The notes: generated by a model from the letters alone, not told the origin. A stretch of DNA of 64,000 nucleotides from CBDFHC01 sp965247585 (GCA_965247585.1 CBDFHC010000005.1:1240001-1304000), one strand, 5' to 3'. Shown: positions 1-9,143, numbered from the stretch's first letter. A program made the numbers and translations.

Positions 1-1
1 A

Positions 2-664
2 CGCCTGCCCATGTTGTACAAGCAGCTCACGGTCTAGCCGCTTAACCTGGGCGACTGCAGGTGCGCGCCGCGGTGGACTGCGCCCCCTACAAACCGCGCC
101 CGCGAACCAGCTCTCCCCAGGGGCTTGGTCCGGTGGCTTAGCCGAAGCTTTGAACGCTAGTTTGACCTCTACTCCCGCAACGCACTGTACCTAAATCCGT
201 GGGAGGGATTTGCCTTTCTGCGACACCTGCCGGAAGCGGAGGCCCAAGGGCTGGCGCCGCCACCAAACGTAGGCCGGTTCGTTGACGACAAACGGTTTAT
301 TGCAGCTATGGGCTCCGCGCTGGATGAGCTGGCCCAGGTGGAGAGCCTGGTGGTGGTGGGCCGGGGAGCTGATATGCTGCTGAAGGACTGGTCCAACGCG
401 CTGCACGTGGGGCTTTCCGTCGCCTTCGGCACCCGGGTGCTGCGAAACATGCGCAATCACCAGACGAGCGCCACCGACGCAGCCAAGTTCACGCGGGAAA
501 CGGACGAAGCCCGGCGGCGCTACTATCGGAAGTTCTTCCACGCGGACCCCGACGACCCTACACTGTTCGACCTCTCGCTGGACACAGACACGCCGTCGGC
601 GGACCAGGCGGTGGAGCTAATTGTCTCGCGGGCTTCCGTCCTGGGCAACTGGCATCAGAACTAA
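2..664 (+). pseudogene. Cytidylate-kinase-like protein, decayed 5' half
   Basis: The reading frame from about 161 to 664 resembles the second half of the cytidylate-kinase-like family: the segment VVVGRGADMLLKDW, then ALHV, then an RRRYYRKFF stretch, ending near SRASVLGNWHQN. The same frame continues upstream with plausible protein (a REPALPRGL-like stretch and SFER) but is broken by TAG codons at 35-37 and 158-160. No ATG, GTG or TTG lies between the second stop and the ATG at 308. The N-terminal P-loop expected in a kinase is not seen. I infer an inactivated gene rather than a short active protein starting at 308; a sequencing error at the TAGs is the alternative. The gene ends 6 bp before the convergent cinA. 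Confidence 0.6.
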
Positions 665-670
665 GCCAGT

Positions 671-1900
671 CTAAAGCTCGTTGAGGAGCCGGCGCATCTC
701 CACCAGGACCGTGGTGGCGGAGCGGTACTTTACCACGGCGCGCCGGGGAGGCAGCCGCAGGGCCACGTTCTTGACCTTCCCATCCGTGCTGATGGACGCG
801 AAGACCGTGCCCACGGCCTTCCCTTCCTCCTCAGAGGGTCCGGCCACGCCGGTGATGCCTATGCCCACGTCCGCGCCGAAGCGCTGGCGTACCGCATCGG
901 CCATGGCTTCCGCCGTCTCCTGGCTGATGACGCCGTACCGCTCGATTATTGCCGCGGGCACCCCGTTGGCGATCTTGGCCTCGTTGGAGAAGGAGACCAC
1001 CCCGCCTACGAAGTATTTAGAGCTGTCAGGAACGTCCGTGATGTTGCTGGCCAGCAGCCCGCCGGTGCAAGATTCCATGGTGGCCAAAGTCATACCCTTC
1101 GCCTTCAAGGCTTCCCCGGCGGCCTCCTCTGGCGTGTCGTCGTCAAAGCCCCACACGTAGGGACCCATGATCTCCAGCAGACCCTCCTCCACGGGACGGA
1201 TCATGGCCCACGCTTCGGCGTCCGAGGCGGCGCGGGCAATGATTCTGAGGTGAATGCCGTCCTGCTTGGCGTAGATGCCCAGGTATGGGTTCTCCACGTC
1301 TGTGTACTGGGAGACCTTTTCCGCTATGGCCGCCTCCGCCAGGTCCGTGGTCTTGATGTTGCGGCTGATGATGACCTGGTCCTTAGAGCGTCCTTTAAGC
1401 CTGGGTTCCACCAGAGTGGTCCACATGTTTTTCATCTCGCCGGGGGGACCCGGCATTGCGATGATGATCTTGCCGTCTCTTTCCACCCACCAACCGGGGG
1501 CGGTGCCTTGGTCGTTGGGTATGGTGGTGGCGGATGGTATCAGCGTGGCCTGCTTAATGTTGCGAGGCGGCATTTCGACGCCGCGATAATCAAACCAGCG
1601 TTTCAGCTCTTCCAGCAGCCTGGGTTCCACCGTCATCTCCTCGCCGAGAGCGGCGGCGATGGCCTCCCGCGTTAGGTCGTCCTGGGTGGGTCCCAAGCCA
1701 CCGGTGGTGAAGATGACGTCCGAGCGATCCAGGCCCCGCCGGATAGCATTGGCCAAATCTTCCAGGCTGTCTCCCTCCTGGGACATGTGCCGCATGGTAA
1801 TGCCCAGGGCCGGCGCCTGGGAGGCGATATAGCCGGAATTGGTGTCGGTTATCTCCCCCATCAGGAGCTCAGTGCCCACGGAGAAAATCTCGCCATTCAC
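671..1900 (-). CDS. cinA: CinA family protein (competence/damage-inducible; NMN amidohydrolase type)
   Basis: This is a two-domain CinA-like protein of about 409 residues. The N-terminal MoaB/Mog-like domain contains SVGTELLMGEI and TGGLGPTQDD. The C-terminal CinA domain contains ESCTGGLLAS and GITGVAGPSEEEGKAVGTV, the hallmark of the nicotinamide-nucleotide amidase domain that recycles pyridine nucleotides. Family knowledge assigns deamidation of NMN to the C-terminal domain and ADP-ribose pyrophosphatase activity to the N-terminal one in some members. I chose GTG at 1900 because a GAGGT lies 8 nt upstream and the family begins just before the SVGTELL motif; a GTG at 1915 is also possible. 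The gene follows the ABC operon on the same strand after a gap of about 160 bp. Confidence 0.9.
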   Translation of the reverse strand: MNGEIFSVGTELLMGEITDTNSGYIASQAPALGITMRHMSQEGDSLEDLANAIRRGLDRSDVIFTTGGLGPTQDDLTREAIAAALGEEMTVEPRLLEELKRWFDYRGVEMPPRNIKQATLIPSATTIPNDQGTAPGWWVERDGKIIIAMPGPPGEMKNMWTTLVEPRLKGRSKDQVIISRNIKTTDLAEAAIAEKVSQYTDVENPYLGIYAKQDGIHLRIIARAASDAEAWAMIRPVEEGLLEIMGPYVWGFDDDTPEEAAGEALKAKGMTLATMESCTGGLLASNITDVPDSSKYFVGGVVSFSNEAKIANGVPAAIIERYGVISQETAEAMADAVRQRFGADVGIGITGVAGPSEEEGKAVGTVFASISTDGKVKNVALRLPPRRAVVKYRSATTVLVEMRRLLNEL

Positions 1901-2061
1901 TATGGATGACCTCACGCTGGATTTGCGCCAGTATAGGTAACGCCCATTGCGAATTCAACGAAGGACCTGGAGCGGGAGCCTACGTGGGTCAAAGTGGAAA
2001 AAGCGGCTGATACGGACATACCGGGGGAAATAACGCCGGGGCGCGTTCCGGGGACTGGCTG

Positions 2062-2634
2062 TTAGCCGGTCTCGGTATCGTCCGTCTGGTAGGGCGGCTC
2101 GGCTAGCAGCCCCATGATCACGTCTATCCACTCCTTGGTTACTATATAGAGGGGCTGAGTGTTGGCCACTTTTACGTAATAGCCTTCACCGGTGGGGGTA
2201 TCGTCGCCCACCTCCACATCAATCCGGGCCCCGCTCTTGAGGGTTAGGTAGATGTGCCGCCGCGGCGCCTCCAATCCATAAGTAGCCAGGTCCAAAGCCT
2301 CTTCGTCTTCCGACAGGTCGCGGATTACGGATGGACCACCCACCAGGATGGGGATGCCTCCCCATTTCTGAATATTCACGGGGGCGTTCTCCCCACTCTC
2401 TTCCTCAATGAACCATTCCCTATTACCGTCCGGGGTACTCACCGCTACGAAGACGATGCTCTGCTGTTCCTGGCTCAGCTCAATCTCCACCAGGTCGCCC
2501 GAATCGATGCGGTATAGCCGGGCCTTGCGCTCCGGCCCATCGTCTGAGCTATCGCGCAGCACCTGGGTCACCGCCACCAGCCCGCCGATAATCACGAGCA
2601 CGAGGATGAGGACGATAGTGAGTCTTACGTTCAT
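2062..2634 (-). CDS. DUF4340-type membrane-anchored protein of the Gld-like ABC operon
   Basis: A 190-residue protein with one N-terminal membrane segment (about residues 5-24) and a mostly extracytoplasmic remainder. The ordering (pairs such as LVEIELSQ, then a segment on whether a property is ALDLATYGLEAPRR, then VEVGDDTPTGEGYYVK) is typical of DUF4340 proteins, which are encoded beside GldG-like auxiliary proteins in many phyla. It starts 15 bp after the end of the GldG-like gene, so it is very likely the last gene of that operon. Its molecular role is unknown; an extracytoplasmic accessory role to the exporter is an inference from position. Confidence 0.75.
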   Translation of the reverse strand: MNVRLTIVLILVLVIIGGLVAVTQVLRDSSDDGPERKARLYRIDSGDLVEIELSQEQQSIVFVAVSTPDGNREWFIEEESGENAPVNIQKWGGIPILVGGPSVIRDLSEDEEALDLATYGLEAPRRHIYLTLKSGARIDVEVGDDTPTGEGYYVKVANTQPLYIVTKEWIDVIMGLLAEPPYQTDDTETG

Positions 2635-2649
2635 TTCCGGTTGATGCCC

Positions 2650-4428
2650 TTACCGCTGTCTCCACCAGACGAAGACGCCGCCCACAGCCAGGAGGGCGGG
2701 CAGCATGAACCAACTGGTGTAGCGAATTACATCGAACTCGTTGGGGGTCGCGAGTAGCTCCCGCCGCGAAACCAGCTTGGGCCGAATGTTTATCAGGGTC
2801 ACGTCCCCGGCCAGGTCATTCACGGCGTTCAGGAACAGGTCTCCGTTGCTGGCGCTGGTAAAGTGCTGGCTGGAGGCGAAGTCCGAGTCGCCGATAACCA
2901 CCAGGACGGGGAGACCGGCGGCCTGCGGGTCCTCCGGTATCTCCCTCCCTATGGGGGCCAGACCCTGGACCCTCGCTCCGTTGAAGAAGGGCCCTCGAAT
3001 GTCAATCTCATCATCAGGTTCGCTTCTGAGCGGATCGTCCACCAGCCAACTATTGGTCGAAGTGAGTGCCAGTGGTGAGGGTAAGACCTGGGGAATCTGC
3101 TGCCCGTTTATCTCCACTGTGGGAATATCCTCAATGGCGCTGACGGCAGCGAGTCCCGGGAAAAAGGTGCGTCCCAGCCCGCGGGAGAGGTCAATGTTGG
3201 GGTTGTGATTGGTGATGAAGGGCGTTCTTTTGTCCGGACGCAGGTAGTCCTCTTGCTCAACTATGGTCCCGCGGCCCAGCTCCAGACCCCAGCTATTCAG
3301 ATATTCTCTAAAGCTGTCCGGGGTCTCCGGGTCCACTAAAATTAGCAGCCTGCCCCCTTGTCCCATGTAGTCCTGCAGCCGTTCGGCCTCATCCGGCAGG
3401 AGGTCCTTCGTGGGTCCCGCTATCACAATGACGGTCGGAGAGACCTCATTTTCAGCCCTCTCGTCAACCTCTTCTCCGGTGGCTTTCGGCACCAGCGTCT
3501 GCGTCTGGAGGTCCAGGGTGTCAATAACGTAGTTCTCCCCAATCAGCGCGGCCGCCGCGGTGGCGTAGCCCTCGGGCAGCTCCGGGGAGGTCAGGTTTCT
3601 TTCGCCGTGGCCCACCAGGAAGTAAACGCTCTTCACCTCCGCGCCGGTAACCGCCAGCAACGGGGTGACGAAGTCCTGCTCCATGAAGCGGTTGGCCTGG
3701 TATTCCAATGTCCCCACCTGGTCAACGGGACTTCCCACCGCGCCTAGGACAACCTCAAATATGCCCGTGTCCTCGGCTATGAACGCCACCTGTCCATAGG
3801 CGTTGATGTTGTACTGCCGCGCCGTGGTGGGCTCCGCCTGGGGGTCCACCATTTCGTATGAAAACTGGTCTGACCTGACCTCGAACTCGTGGAGCATGTT
3901 GTCAACGATATCCCTCGGCCCGTCTTGCTCTTCGGCGTCACGGTCAAAGAAAGCTATGGCTTTCACCGGTTGGTCCAACTCTTTCAGCACGTCGTTGGTG
4001 CGCGGCGCCAGACTGAACTGCTTGGTGCTGGTGACGTCCATTCGCGTCGGATTTTCGAACAAGACGAAATTAAGGACCGCCACAATGGCCACGAAGACGG
4101 CGGACATCAGCAGGGTGTTGGCGCTGTAGCGCCCGCGCCGGCCTCCCACGGTTTCCGCCACCGAGTGCCGGGCAGTGACCAGCGCCAGCCCCAGGAGGAC
4201 AACGCCCAGGCCCAATACGGCGTACCCGAACACCTTGATCTCTGTGACGAGGCCCAGGAGGATCAGCCCAATTACTAAAGCCAGCGCGCCCAGGAGTCCG
4301 AAGGTTGAGCTGAGACCGCCCAACCCGCTTTGGATGCCCCGAACGCTGTCGATCATGGTGCCGGAAAGCTCCTGCTCTTCGCCAGAAGGTTCCCTGGGTT
4401 CCTGCTCGGGAGGTGTGCTCATCGCCAC
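2650..4428 (-). CDS. GldG-family ABC auxiliary protein
   Basis: A 592-residue membrane protein. Hydrophobic segments lie at about residues 40-85 and 107-125, a long extracytoplasmic domain follows, and a C-terminal membrane helix sits at about 570-588, ending in WWRQR. The central region has the GldG/ABC-transporter-auxiliary pattern: an early VKAIAFFDRDAE strand, LVGHGERNLTSPELPEG, and IVIAGPTKDLLPDEAERLQDYMGQGGRLLILVD split over two motifs. In Bacteroidetes GldG partners GldA and GldF in gliding; in Chloroflexota the substrate is unknown. The start overlaps the permease stop by 10 bp, showing translational coupling; an alternative ATG lies at 4422. Confidence 0.85.
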   Translation of the reverse strand: MAMSTPPEQEPREPSGEEQELSGTMIDSVRGIQSGLGGLSSTFGLLGALALVIGLILLGLVTEIKVFGYAVLGLGVVLLGLALVTARHSVAETVGGRRGRYSANTLLMSAVFVAIVAVLNFVLFENPTRMDVTSTKQFSLAPRTNDVLKELDQPVKAIAFFDRDAEEQDGPRDIVDNMLHEFEVRSDQFSYEMVDPQAEPTTARQYNINAYGQVAFIAEDTGIFEVVLGAVGSPVDQVGTLEYQANRFMEQDFVTPLLAVTGAEVKSVYFLVGHGERNLTSPELPEGYATAAAALIGENYVIDTLDLQTQTLVPKATGEEVDERAENEVSPTVIVIAGPTKDLLPDEAERLQDYMGQGGRLLILVDPETPDSFREYLNSWGLELGRGTIVEQEDYLRPDKRTPFITNHNPNIDLSRGLGRTFFPGLAAVSAIEDIPTVEINGQQIPQVLPSPLALTSTNSWLVDDPLRSEPDDEIDIRGPFFNGARVQGLAPIGREIPEDPQAAGLPVLVVIGDSDFASSQHFTSASNGDLFLNAVNDLAGDVTLINIRPKLVSRRELLATPNEFDVIRYTSWFMLPALLAVGGVFVWWRQR

Positions 4429-5150
4429 CGCCGCGTTTCCAACGAGCGAACGGATAAGAAAAGGAAGACTGCTATGACGCTGAGGTAGTAGACGATGTTG
4501 CTGGTGTCTATAACGCCGCGAACGAAATCGTCAAAGTGGGTGGTGATGCCAATCTGGGCAACGATGGTGCCGCCTACTCCGCTGACCTGATCAGCGCCCA
4601 GCTCCAGGAAGGTGAGCAGCACCAGCATGCCTAGCGAGGTCACCGCCGCTATTATCTGGTTGCTGGTCAGCGACGAGGTCAGGATCCCTATGGAGATGCC
4701 GGCCGCGCCGTAGAGAATGATGCCCAGGTAGCCGCTCATCAGGGGTCCCCAGTCCGGGTCACCCCGCCAGGCCAGCATCAACACGTACCAGATCGTCAGT
4801 GCCAGAGCCGTAATGAAGAAGGTGAAGCTGGCAAGGAACTTGCCCAGTACCACTTCCCAGTCACGTATAGGTGACGTCAGCAGCAGCTCTATAGTGCCCA
4901 TCTTCTGCTCTTCCGCCAGCAGCCGCATGGTTAGCACCGGCGCCAGCCAGGGTAGGATGAAGATGGAAATCTGGTTCAGCGTGTCCCTGAGGCTGGCCTC
5001 CGGAAAGTCGCCTCCGCTGAAGGTGGAGTCCACGCTCTGCACAAAGAAGTAGCCGGTTAGCGCCACAAAAATCAGGGCGACCACGTATGCCACCGGACTG
5101 GTGAAGTAGGTCCTTATCTCTTTCCAGGCGATGGCCCAGGTATTTCTCAT
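4419..5150 (-). CDS. ABC-2 type permease (GldF-like)
   Basis: A 243-residue integral membrane protein with about six hydrophobic segments. It opens with MRNTWAIAWKEIRTYFTSP, the usual start of ABC-2 permeases of the GldF/NosY type, and has the conserved RLLAEEQKMGTIELLLTSP loop that follows the first periplasmic segment. It forms the membrane channel for the ATPase encoded upstream (5339-6295) and overlaps the GldG-like gene by 10 bp. A 189-bp gap without a gene separates it from the ATPase gene. Substrate unknown. Confidence 0.85.
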   Translation of the reverse strand: MRNTWAIAWKEIRTYFTSPVAYVVALIFVALTGYFFVQSVDSTFSGGDFPEASLRDTLNQISIFILPWLAPVLTMRLLAEEQKMGTIELLLTSPIRDWEVVLGKFLASFTFFITALALTIWYVLMLAWRGDPDWGPLMSGYLGIILYGAAGISIGILTSSLTSNQIIAAVTSLGMLVLLTFLELGADQVSGVGGTIVAQIGITTHFDDFVRGVIDTSNIVYYLSVIAVFLFLSVRSLETRRWR

Positions 5151-5338
5151 AAGTTTAGCTCGGGGTGGCGGGTGAGGCGGGTGGCCGGAGCCCAGCTAGG
5201 TCCCTTGCGACGGTGGTGCTTGGCGGTCCGGGGGTATTTATCCAGGGGATCTCGGCCTCGCGTTACAAGCAGTGGGATAGCGGCGTCGGCGCCCTAGGGT
5301 AAGGTTACAGGTAAAGCTGCTTGGCCTGGTGCTCCTCA

Positions 5339-6295
5339 TCATCCGGTGTCTACTTCTTCCGTTGTTGTCAGCTTGAGGAAGATCTCCTCCAGACTCATGC
5401 TGACAAGCTGCAGATTGAGGAGAGACCAGCCGTTGTTGATGATGGCCCGGGACACGGTGGGCCTCAGGTCCAGGCCTCGCTTGGCCTGTATCTTATATAT
5501 GATTTGGTCTCCGTCCTGGGTTGAGGGCTCCACCAAGATAACGCCCCTTATCTTTTCCAAGGTCTGTATCACCTCTGCCTGGGGGCCCTGAATCTCCACC
5601 TCCAGCCGGTCTACTCCTTGGAGACGTTCGCCCAGCTCCTTGGGGGTGTCCTCGGCCACGATCTGTCCCTCGTGGATAATGAGGACCCTATCGCAGAGCA
5701 TGCTAACCTCGGGCAGGATGTGGGTGCTCAGTATCACTGTATGGCTACCGGCCAGGTCCTTAATGAGCTGCCTGGTCTCCACCACCTGGATTGGGTCAAT
5801 GCCAATGGTCGGCTCGTCCATAACCAGGACGTCGGGATCGTGCATCACCGCCTGGGCGATGCCCACGCGCTGCCGGAACCCTTTGGACAGCTTGCCTATG
5901 TGGGAATTCCGATAGTCTCCCAGCCGGCATACGTCAATGACGTAGCTTATACGGGACTTGATGTCCTTCGGGTTCATCCTCCGGATGGTGCCCATAAAGC
6001 GGAGGTAGTCCTGCACGGTCATGTCCGTGTACAGGGGAACGGTTTCCGGGAGGTATCCAATGTGCGCCCGGGCTTCCAGTGACTTGTCCACCATGTCGTA
6101 ACCGGCAACCAGGGCGGTGCCGGAACTGGGAGGAATAAAGCCGGTGATGATGCGCATGGTGGTGGTCTTCCCGGCGCCATTGGGTCCCAGGAACCCCACG
6201 ATCTCGCCCTTTTGCACCTGGAAGTTGACGTCTTCAATGGCCAGGAAATTGCCGTAGAACTTGGTCAGGTTCCTGGCCTCTACCATGGTGGCCAT
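5339..6295 (-). CDS. ABC transporter ATP-binding protein (GldA-like)
   Basis: A 318-residue ABC ATPase with Walker A GPNGAGKTT (residues 37-45), signature LSKGFRQR (136-143), Walker B VLVMDE (156-161) and the switch His in LSTHILPE. It ends in a roughly 90-residue C-terminal extension, as in GldA/CcmA-like subunits. It energises the permease at 4419-5150. The ATG at 6295 has GGAGG six bases upstream. It is first in the minus-strand ABC operon and is preceded by a perfect inverted repeat (6310-6329). Confidence 0.9.
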   Translation of the reverse strand: MATMVEARNLTKFYGNFLAIEDVNFQVQKGEIVGFLGPNGAGKTTTMRIITGFIPPSSGTALVAGYDMVDKSLEARAHIGYLPETVPLYTDMTVQDYLRFMGTIRRMNPKDIKSRISYVIDVCRLGDYRNSHIGKLSKGFRQRVGIAQAVMHDPDVLVMDEPTIGIDPIQVVETRQLIKDLAGSHTVILSTHILPEVSMLCDRVLIIHEGQIVAEDTPKELGERLQGVDRLEVEIQGPQAEVIQTLEKIRGVILVEPSTQDGDQIIYKIQAKRGLDLRPTVSRAIINNGWSLLNLQLVSMSLEEIFLKLTTTEEVDTG

Positions 6296-6309
6296 TAGGC
6301 GCCTCCCAT

Positions 6310-6329
6310 TGCGCCACCACGGTGGCGCA
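6310..6329. promoter_or_regulatory. Perfect inverted repeat in front of the ABC operon
   Basis: TGCGCCACC, then AC, then GGTGGCGCA form a perfect 9-bp inverted repeat 15 bp upstream of the ATPase start codon. On the operon mRNA it would fold into a short hairpin; on DNA it could be an operator. No other copy was noticed in the window. The rest of the 6296-6566 gap shows no gene. Confidence 0.4.
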
Positions 6330-6566
6330 GGTCATGAAACCTGCCGAAATCCTTGGCGTCAAGCAAGGAGACGAAGGTACCTATCCGTACCACCGGTCCC
6401 GGAGTTCTGAAGCCGATTATTGCCGAATTTGGCGGGGTGATGCCCATAAGGAACCCATACTTTCGCTGTTGTGCTAGCCAGGTACAGATGATATTCTATG
6501 GTGCCTCGTTTTGCCAATACGGATTCCGTACCAGCATTCCTCATATTTTAGCTAAGGCGGCCAAAT

Positions 6567-6980
6567 TTGCACCTTTTGATTGACGGGTACGGCGGCGAAA
6601 ATGAAACGCTGGCCGACCCAGAATTCCTGAGACGCTTCCTGGATAGCTACCCGTCCAGTATTGGCATGAACAAGATCTCTGACCCTTCCGTCATGTACTA
6701 CGAAGCGCCCCGCCCGGAGGATTCCGGGGTGTCAGGGTTCGTGATAATAGCCGAAAGCCACATCAGCGTGCATACGTTTCCCCAGCGCAGCTACATCAAC
6801 ATTGACATCTTCTCTTGCAAATCGTTCGATTCCCAGCGCGCCCTGGAAGACGTGAAGTCGCACTTCCGGCTGCACCGGGTGAAAAGCTGGGTGGTGGAGC
6901 GCGGCCTGGAGAATTACGATCCACAGTTGGCTATGCCTGGTCTGGCGGCAGCCCGGTTCTCCGGGGTAGGGGACGGCTGA
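6567..6980 (+). CDS. speD: S-adenosylmethionine decarboxylase proenzyme
   Basis: A 137-residue bacterial-type SpeD that makes decarboxylated SAM for spermidine synthesis. The self-cleavage site is intact: ESHISVHTFP, with the Ser that becomes the pyruvoyl group at residue 64, the processing His at 69 and the catalytic Cys at 84 (IFSCKSFDSQ). The start is TTG at 6567: an in-frame stop lies at 6549-6551, and AAGGCGG ends 6 nt before the TTG. The protein therefore begins directly at the first conserved strand (HLLIDGYG), a little shorter than usual. It is followed 9 bp later by speB, forming a polyamine operon. Confidence 0.92.
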   Translation: MHLLIDGYGGENETLADPEFLRRFLDSYPSSIGMNKISDPSVMYYEAPRPEDSGVSGFVIIAESHISVHTFPQRSYINIDIFSCKSFDSQRALEDVKSHFRLHRVKSWVVERGLENYDPQLAMPGLAAARFSGVGDG

Positions 6981-6989
6981 GGCGCTCAG

Positions 6990-7919
6990 GTGTCCAAGGC
7001 CGGGGATATCCCCTGGGTCCCAAGTAACTTCCTAGCCCTGCCTGACGAGAAAAGCGCCTGGGACCGCTCTCAGGTTGTGTTGATTCCAGTGCCCTACGAT
7101 AGCACCACGTCCTATCGCACCGGCGCCCGCGAAGGGCCGTCGGCCATCATCAGGGCGGCCTACAACCTGGAAGACTACGACCATGAGCTGGACTTCGACG
7201 TATCAGATGTAGGCATCCACACCACCGCGGCCCTGGAGCCGCACATGGAGGGACCCAAGGCCATGGTGGAACGGGTCAAGGAGGCGGTCAGGGAGAAAGC
7301 GGGCCGGGACAAGATTGTTGGCCTACTGGGAGGAGAGCACACCATAACCTCCGGCGCCGTGATGGCCATGGCCCAGCGGCACCCTGACCTTTCGGTACTA
7401 TACCTGGACGCTCACGGAGACATGCGAGACCAGTACATGGACACGCGGTGGGGTCATGCCACCGTGGCGCGGCGGTTGGTGGAGATTTGTCCCGTCGTGC
7501 AGGTAGGTGTTCGCAGCATCAGCCAGGAAGAGAAAGCCTGCATGCCCTTCCAGGGGCTCACCACCTTCTTCTGGCGGGAAGGCGAAACCGAGATGCCGCC
7601 GGAGAACCAGGTACTGGACGCTCTGACCGGAAACGTCTACGTTAGCATAGACTTGGATGTGTTGGACCCATCCATAATGTCGGCGGTGGGCACCCCGGAA
7701 CCCGGAGGAATGCGCTGGTGGCAGATTGTACGGCTGCTGGAAACGGTAGCCCGGCAGCGGCGCATTGTGGGGTTTGACGTGACGGAGCTTAGCCCCCGGG
7801 AGGGGCCGGACGCCTGCGCCTACTTGGCGGCCAAGCTGGTGTACAAGCTAGCCGCCTTCTCGACGCTGTACCATAGAGAAAGCCCGCACCACCTCGCAAG
7901 GAAATCCACCGGCGGTTAG
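6990..7919 (+). CDS. speB: Agmatinase-type ureohydrolase
   Basis: A 309-residue ureohydrolase. Binuclear manganese ligands are visible: GGEHT (His117), DAHGD (Asp140, His142, Asp144) and SIDLDVLDPS (Asp221, Asp223). The family hydrolyses agmatine to putrescine and urea; guanidinobutyrase-like specificity cannot be excluded from sequence. With speD just upstream it supplies putrescine and decarboxylated SAM for spermidine; a spermidine synthase gene is not in the window. The start is GTG at 6990, 9 bp after speD. Confidence 0.88.
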   Translation: MSKAGDIPWVPSNFLALPDEKSAWDRSQVVLIPVPYDSTTSYRTGAREGPSAIIRAAYNLEDYDHELDFDVSDVGIHTTAALEPHMEGPKAMVERVKEAVREKAGRDKIVGLLGGEHTITSGAVMAMAQRHPDLSVLYLDAHGDMRDQYMDTRWGHATVARRLVEICPVVQVGVRSISQEEKACMPFQGLTTFFWREGETEMPPENQVLDALTGNVYVSIDLDVLDPSIMSAVGTPEPGGMRWWQIVRLLETVARQRRIVGFDVTELSPREGPDACAYLAAKLVYKLAAFSTLYHRESPHHLARKSTGG

Positions 7920-7924
7920 CCAAC

Positions 7925-9058
7925 ATGGGCGCGACTATTAAGCTGGGCAAGATCTTTGGCATCCCGCTGGGGATAAGCTACTCCTGGTTCCTAGTTCTGG
8001 GATTGGTCACGTACGTTCTGGGACACCAGTTTGGGGAGAGCAATCCCGGCTGGTCGCCGGCGGAGCAATGGACTCTGGCCGGCATCACAAGCATCCTTTT
8101 CTTCGTGTCCGTCCTGGTGCATGAGCTGTCCCACAGTATCCTGGCGGTTAGACAGGGGATTCCGGTGAAGGGGATAGCGCTGTTTATCTTCGGAGGGGTC
8201 TCCCAGATTGCGCGAGAGGCGGACAAACCCAGCCTGGAGTTCTATATCGCAGCGGTGGGACCCTTGTCCAGCCTGGTCTTGGGCGCCCTGTTCCTAGGGG
8301 CCCACTATGCGGTGCACGACGTAAGCGACCATCTGGCGGCCATGGCCGGAACGCTCGCCTTGATTAACTTTTTGCTGGGAATCTTCAACATGCTGCCAGG
8401 ATTTCCGCTGGACGGCGGCCGAGTCCTCCGGTCCGCCGTGTGGGCCGCAACGGGAAGCTACTGGAAGGCGACGAACGTAGCCACCCGCGGCGGTCAGCTG
8501 ATAGCTATGTTGATGGTGGGCGGCGGCCTCGTAACGGTCTTTCGCAGCGAACCGCAGGGTATCTGGGTTGCCGCCGTTGGCTGGTTCCTGTTCATGACTG
8601 CCAGCGCCAGCCGTCGGCAGTTTCAGATTCGGGAACAGCTTAAGGGTTACAGGGTCGGGGACCTGATGACTGGAGGGTTTCCTACGGTTCCCTCCGGCAC
8701 CACCATAGATGCCCTGGTATCCGAGCATGGGGTCCCCAGCAGGAATGGGTTCCTGGCGGTAACAGACCAGGACCGCTGCCTGGGACTGCTTTCATTGAAG
8801 GGCGTCACCCGAGTGGGCCGGTCACGATGGCACGGCACCACGGTGGATTCCGCCATGCGGCCCGTGGAGAGGTTCCCGTCCGTATCGCCAAGCGCCGAGG
8901 CGTCCCAAGCGCTGGAACGAATGGAAGAAAGCGGGGCCAGCCTGGCCCTGGTGCTGGAAGAGGGGAGGCTGTTAGGGTTCTTCCGGGCCGAAAATGCCTT
9001 GCGAACGGTACGTCAGCTAACCCGCCGCCGCCTGGGCTCGCAGTCATCCCAGGCGTAG
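7925..9058 (+). CDS. Site-2 protease family membrane metalloprotease with CBS domains
   Basis: A 377-residue M50 intramembrane protease. The zinc motif HELSH is at residues 66-70, and the second catalytic motif, FNMLPGFPLDGGRVLRS, spans about 154-170. Roughly six membrane segments fill residues 15-205. Two CBS domains follow (about 230-365), which in this subgroup bind adenosyl ligands and regulate activity. It begins 5 bp after speB with a tight junction and may be co-transcribed. Substrates (anti-sigma factors or membrane stubs in other bacteria) are not predictable here. Confidence 0.9.
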   Translation: MGATIKLGKIFGIPLGISYSWFLVLGLVTYVLGHQFGESNPGWSPAEQWTLAGITSILFFVSVLVHELSHSILAVRQGIPVKGIALFIFGGVSQIAREADKPSLEFYIAAVGPLSSLVLGALFLGAHYAVHDVSDHLAAMAGTLALINFLLGIFNMLPGFPLDGGRVLRSAVWAATGSYWKATNVATRGGQLIAMLMVGGGLVTVFRSEPQGIWVAAVGWFLFMTASASRRQFQIREQLKGYRVGDLMTGGFPTVPSGTTIDALVSEHGVPSRNGFLAVTDQDRCLGLLSLKGVTRVGRSRWHGTTVDSAMRPVERFPSVSPSAEASQALERMEESGASLALVLEEGRLLGFFRAENALRTVRQLTRRRLGSQSSQA

Positions 9059-9104
9059 TGGCAAAGGACGGCGGCGAGCTCCCAGGGGCCGGTGCGGCCC
9101 CTCG

Positions 9105-9113
9105 TGCTAAAAT
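9105..9113 (+). promoter_or_regulatory. Extended -10 promoter for the cysteine desulfurase gene
   Basis: TGCTAAAAT is an extended -10 box (TGn plus TAAAAT at 9108-9113). It lies 30 bp before the ATG at 9144 and would give a leader of about 24 nt containing the AAGAAGAGG ribosome-binding site. No clear -35 box was seen. Confidence 0.45.
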
Positions 9114-9143
9114 AGCCCTCCCGCCGCTAGAAGAAGAGGCCGT

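Noticed and set aside
6330..6566. SAM- or polyamine-sensing riboswitch upstream of speD
   Set aside because: I looked for conserved riboswitch cores and found none; only scattered short complementary stretches.
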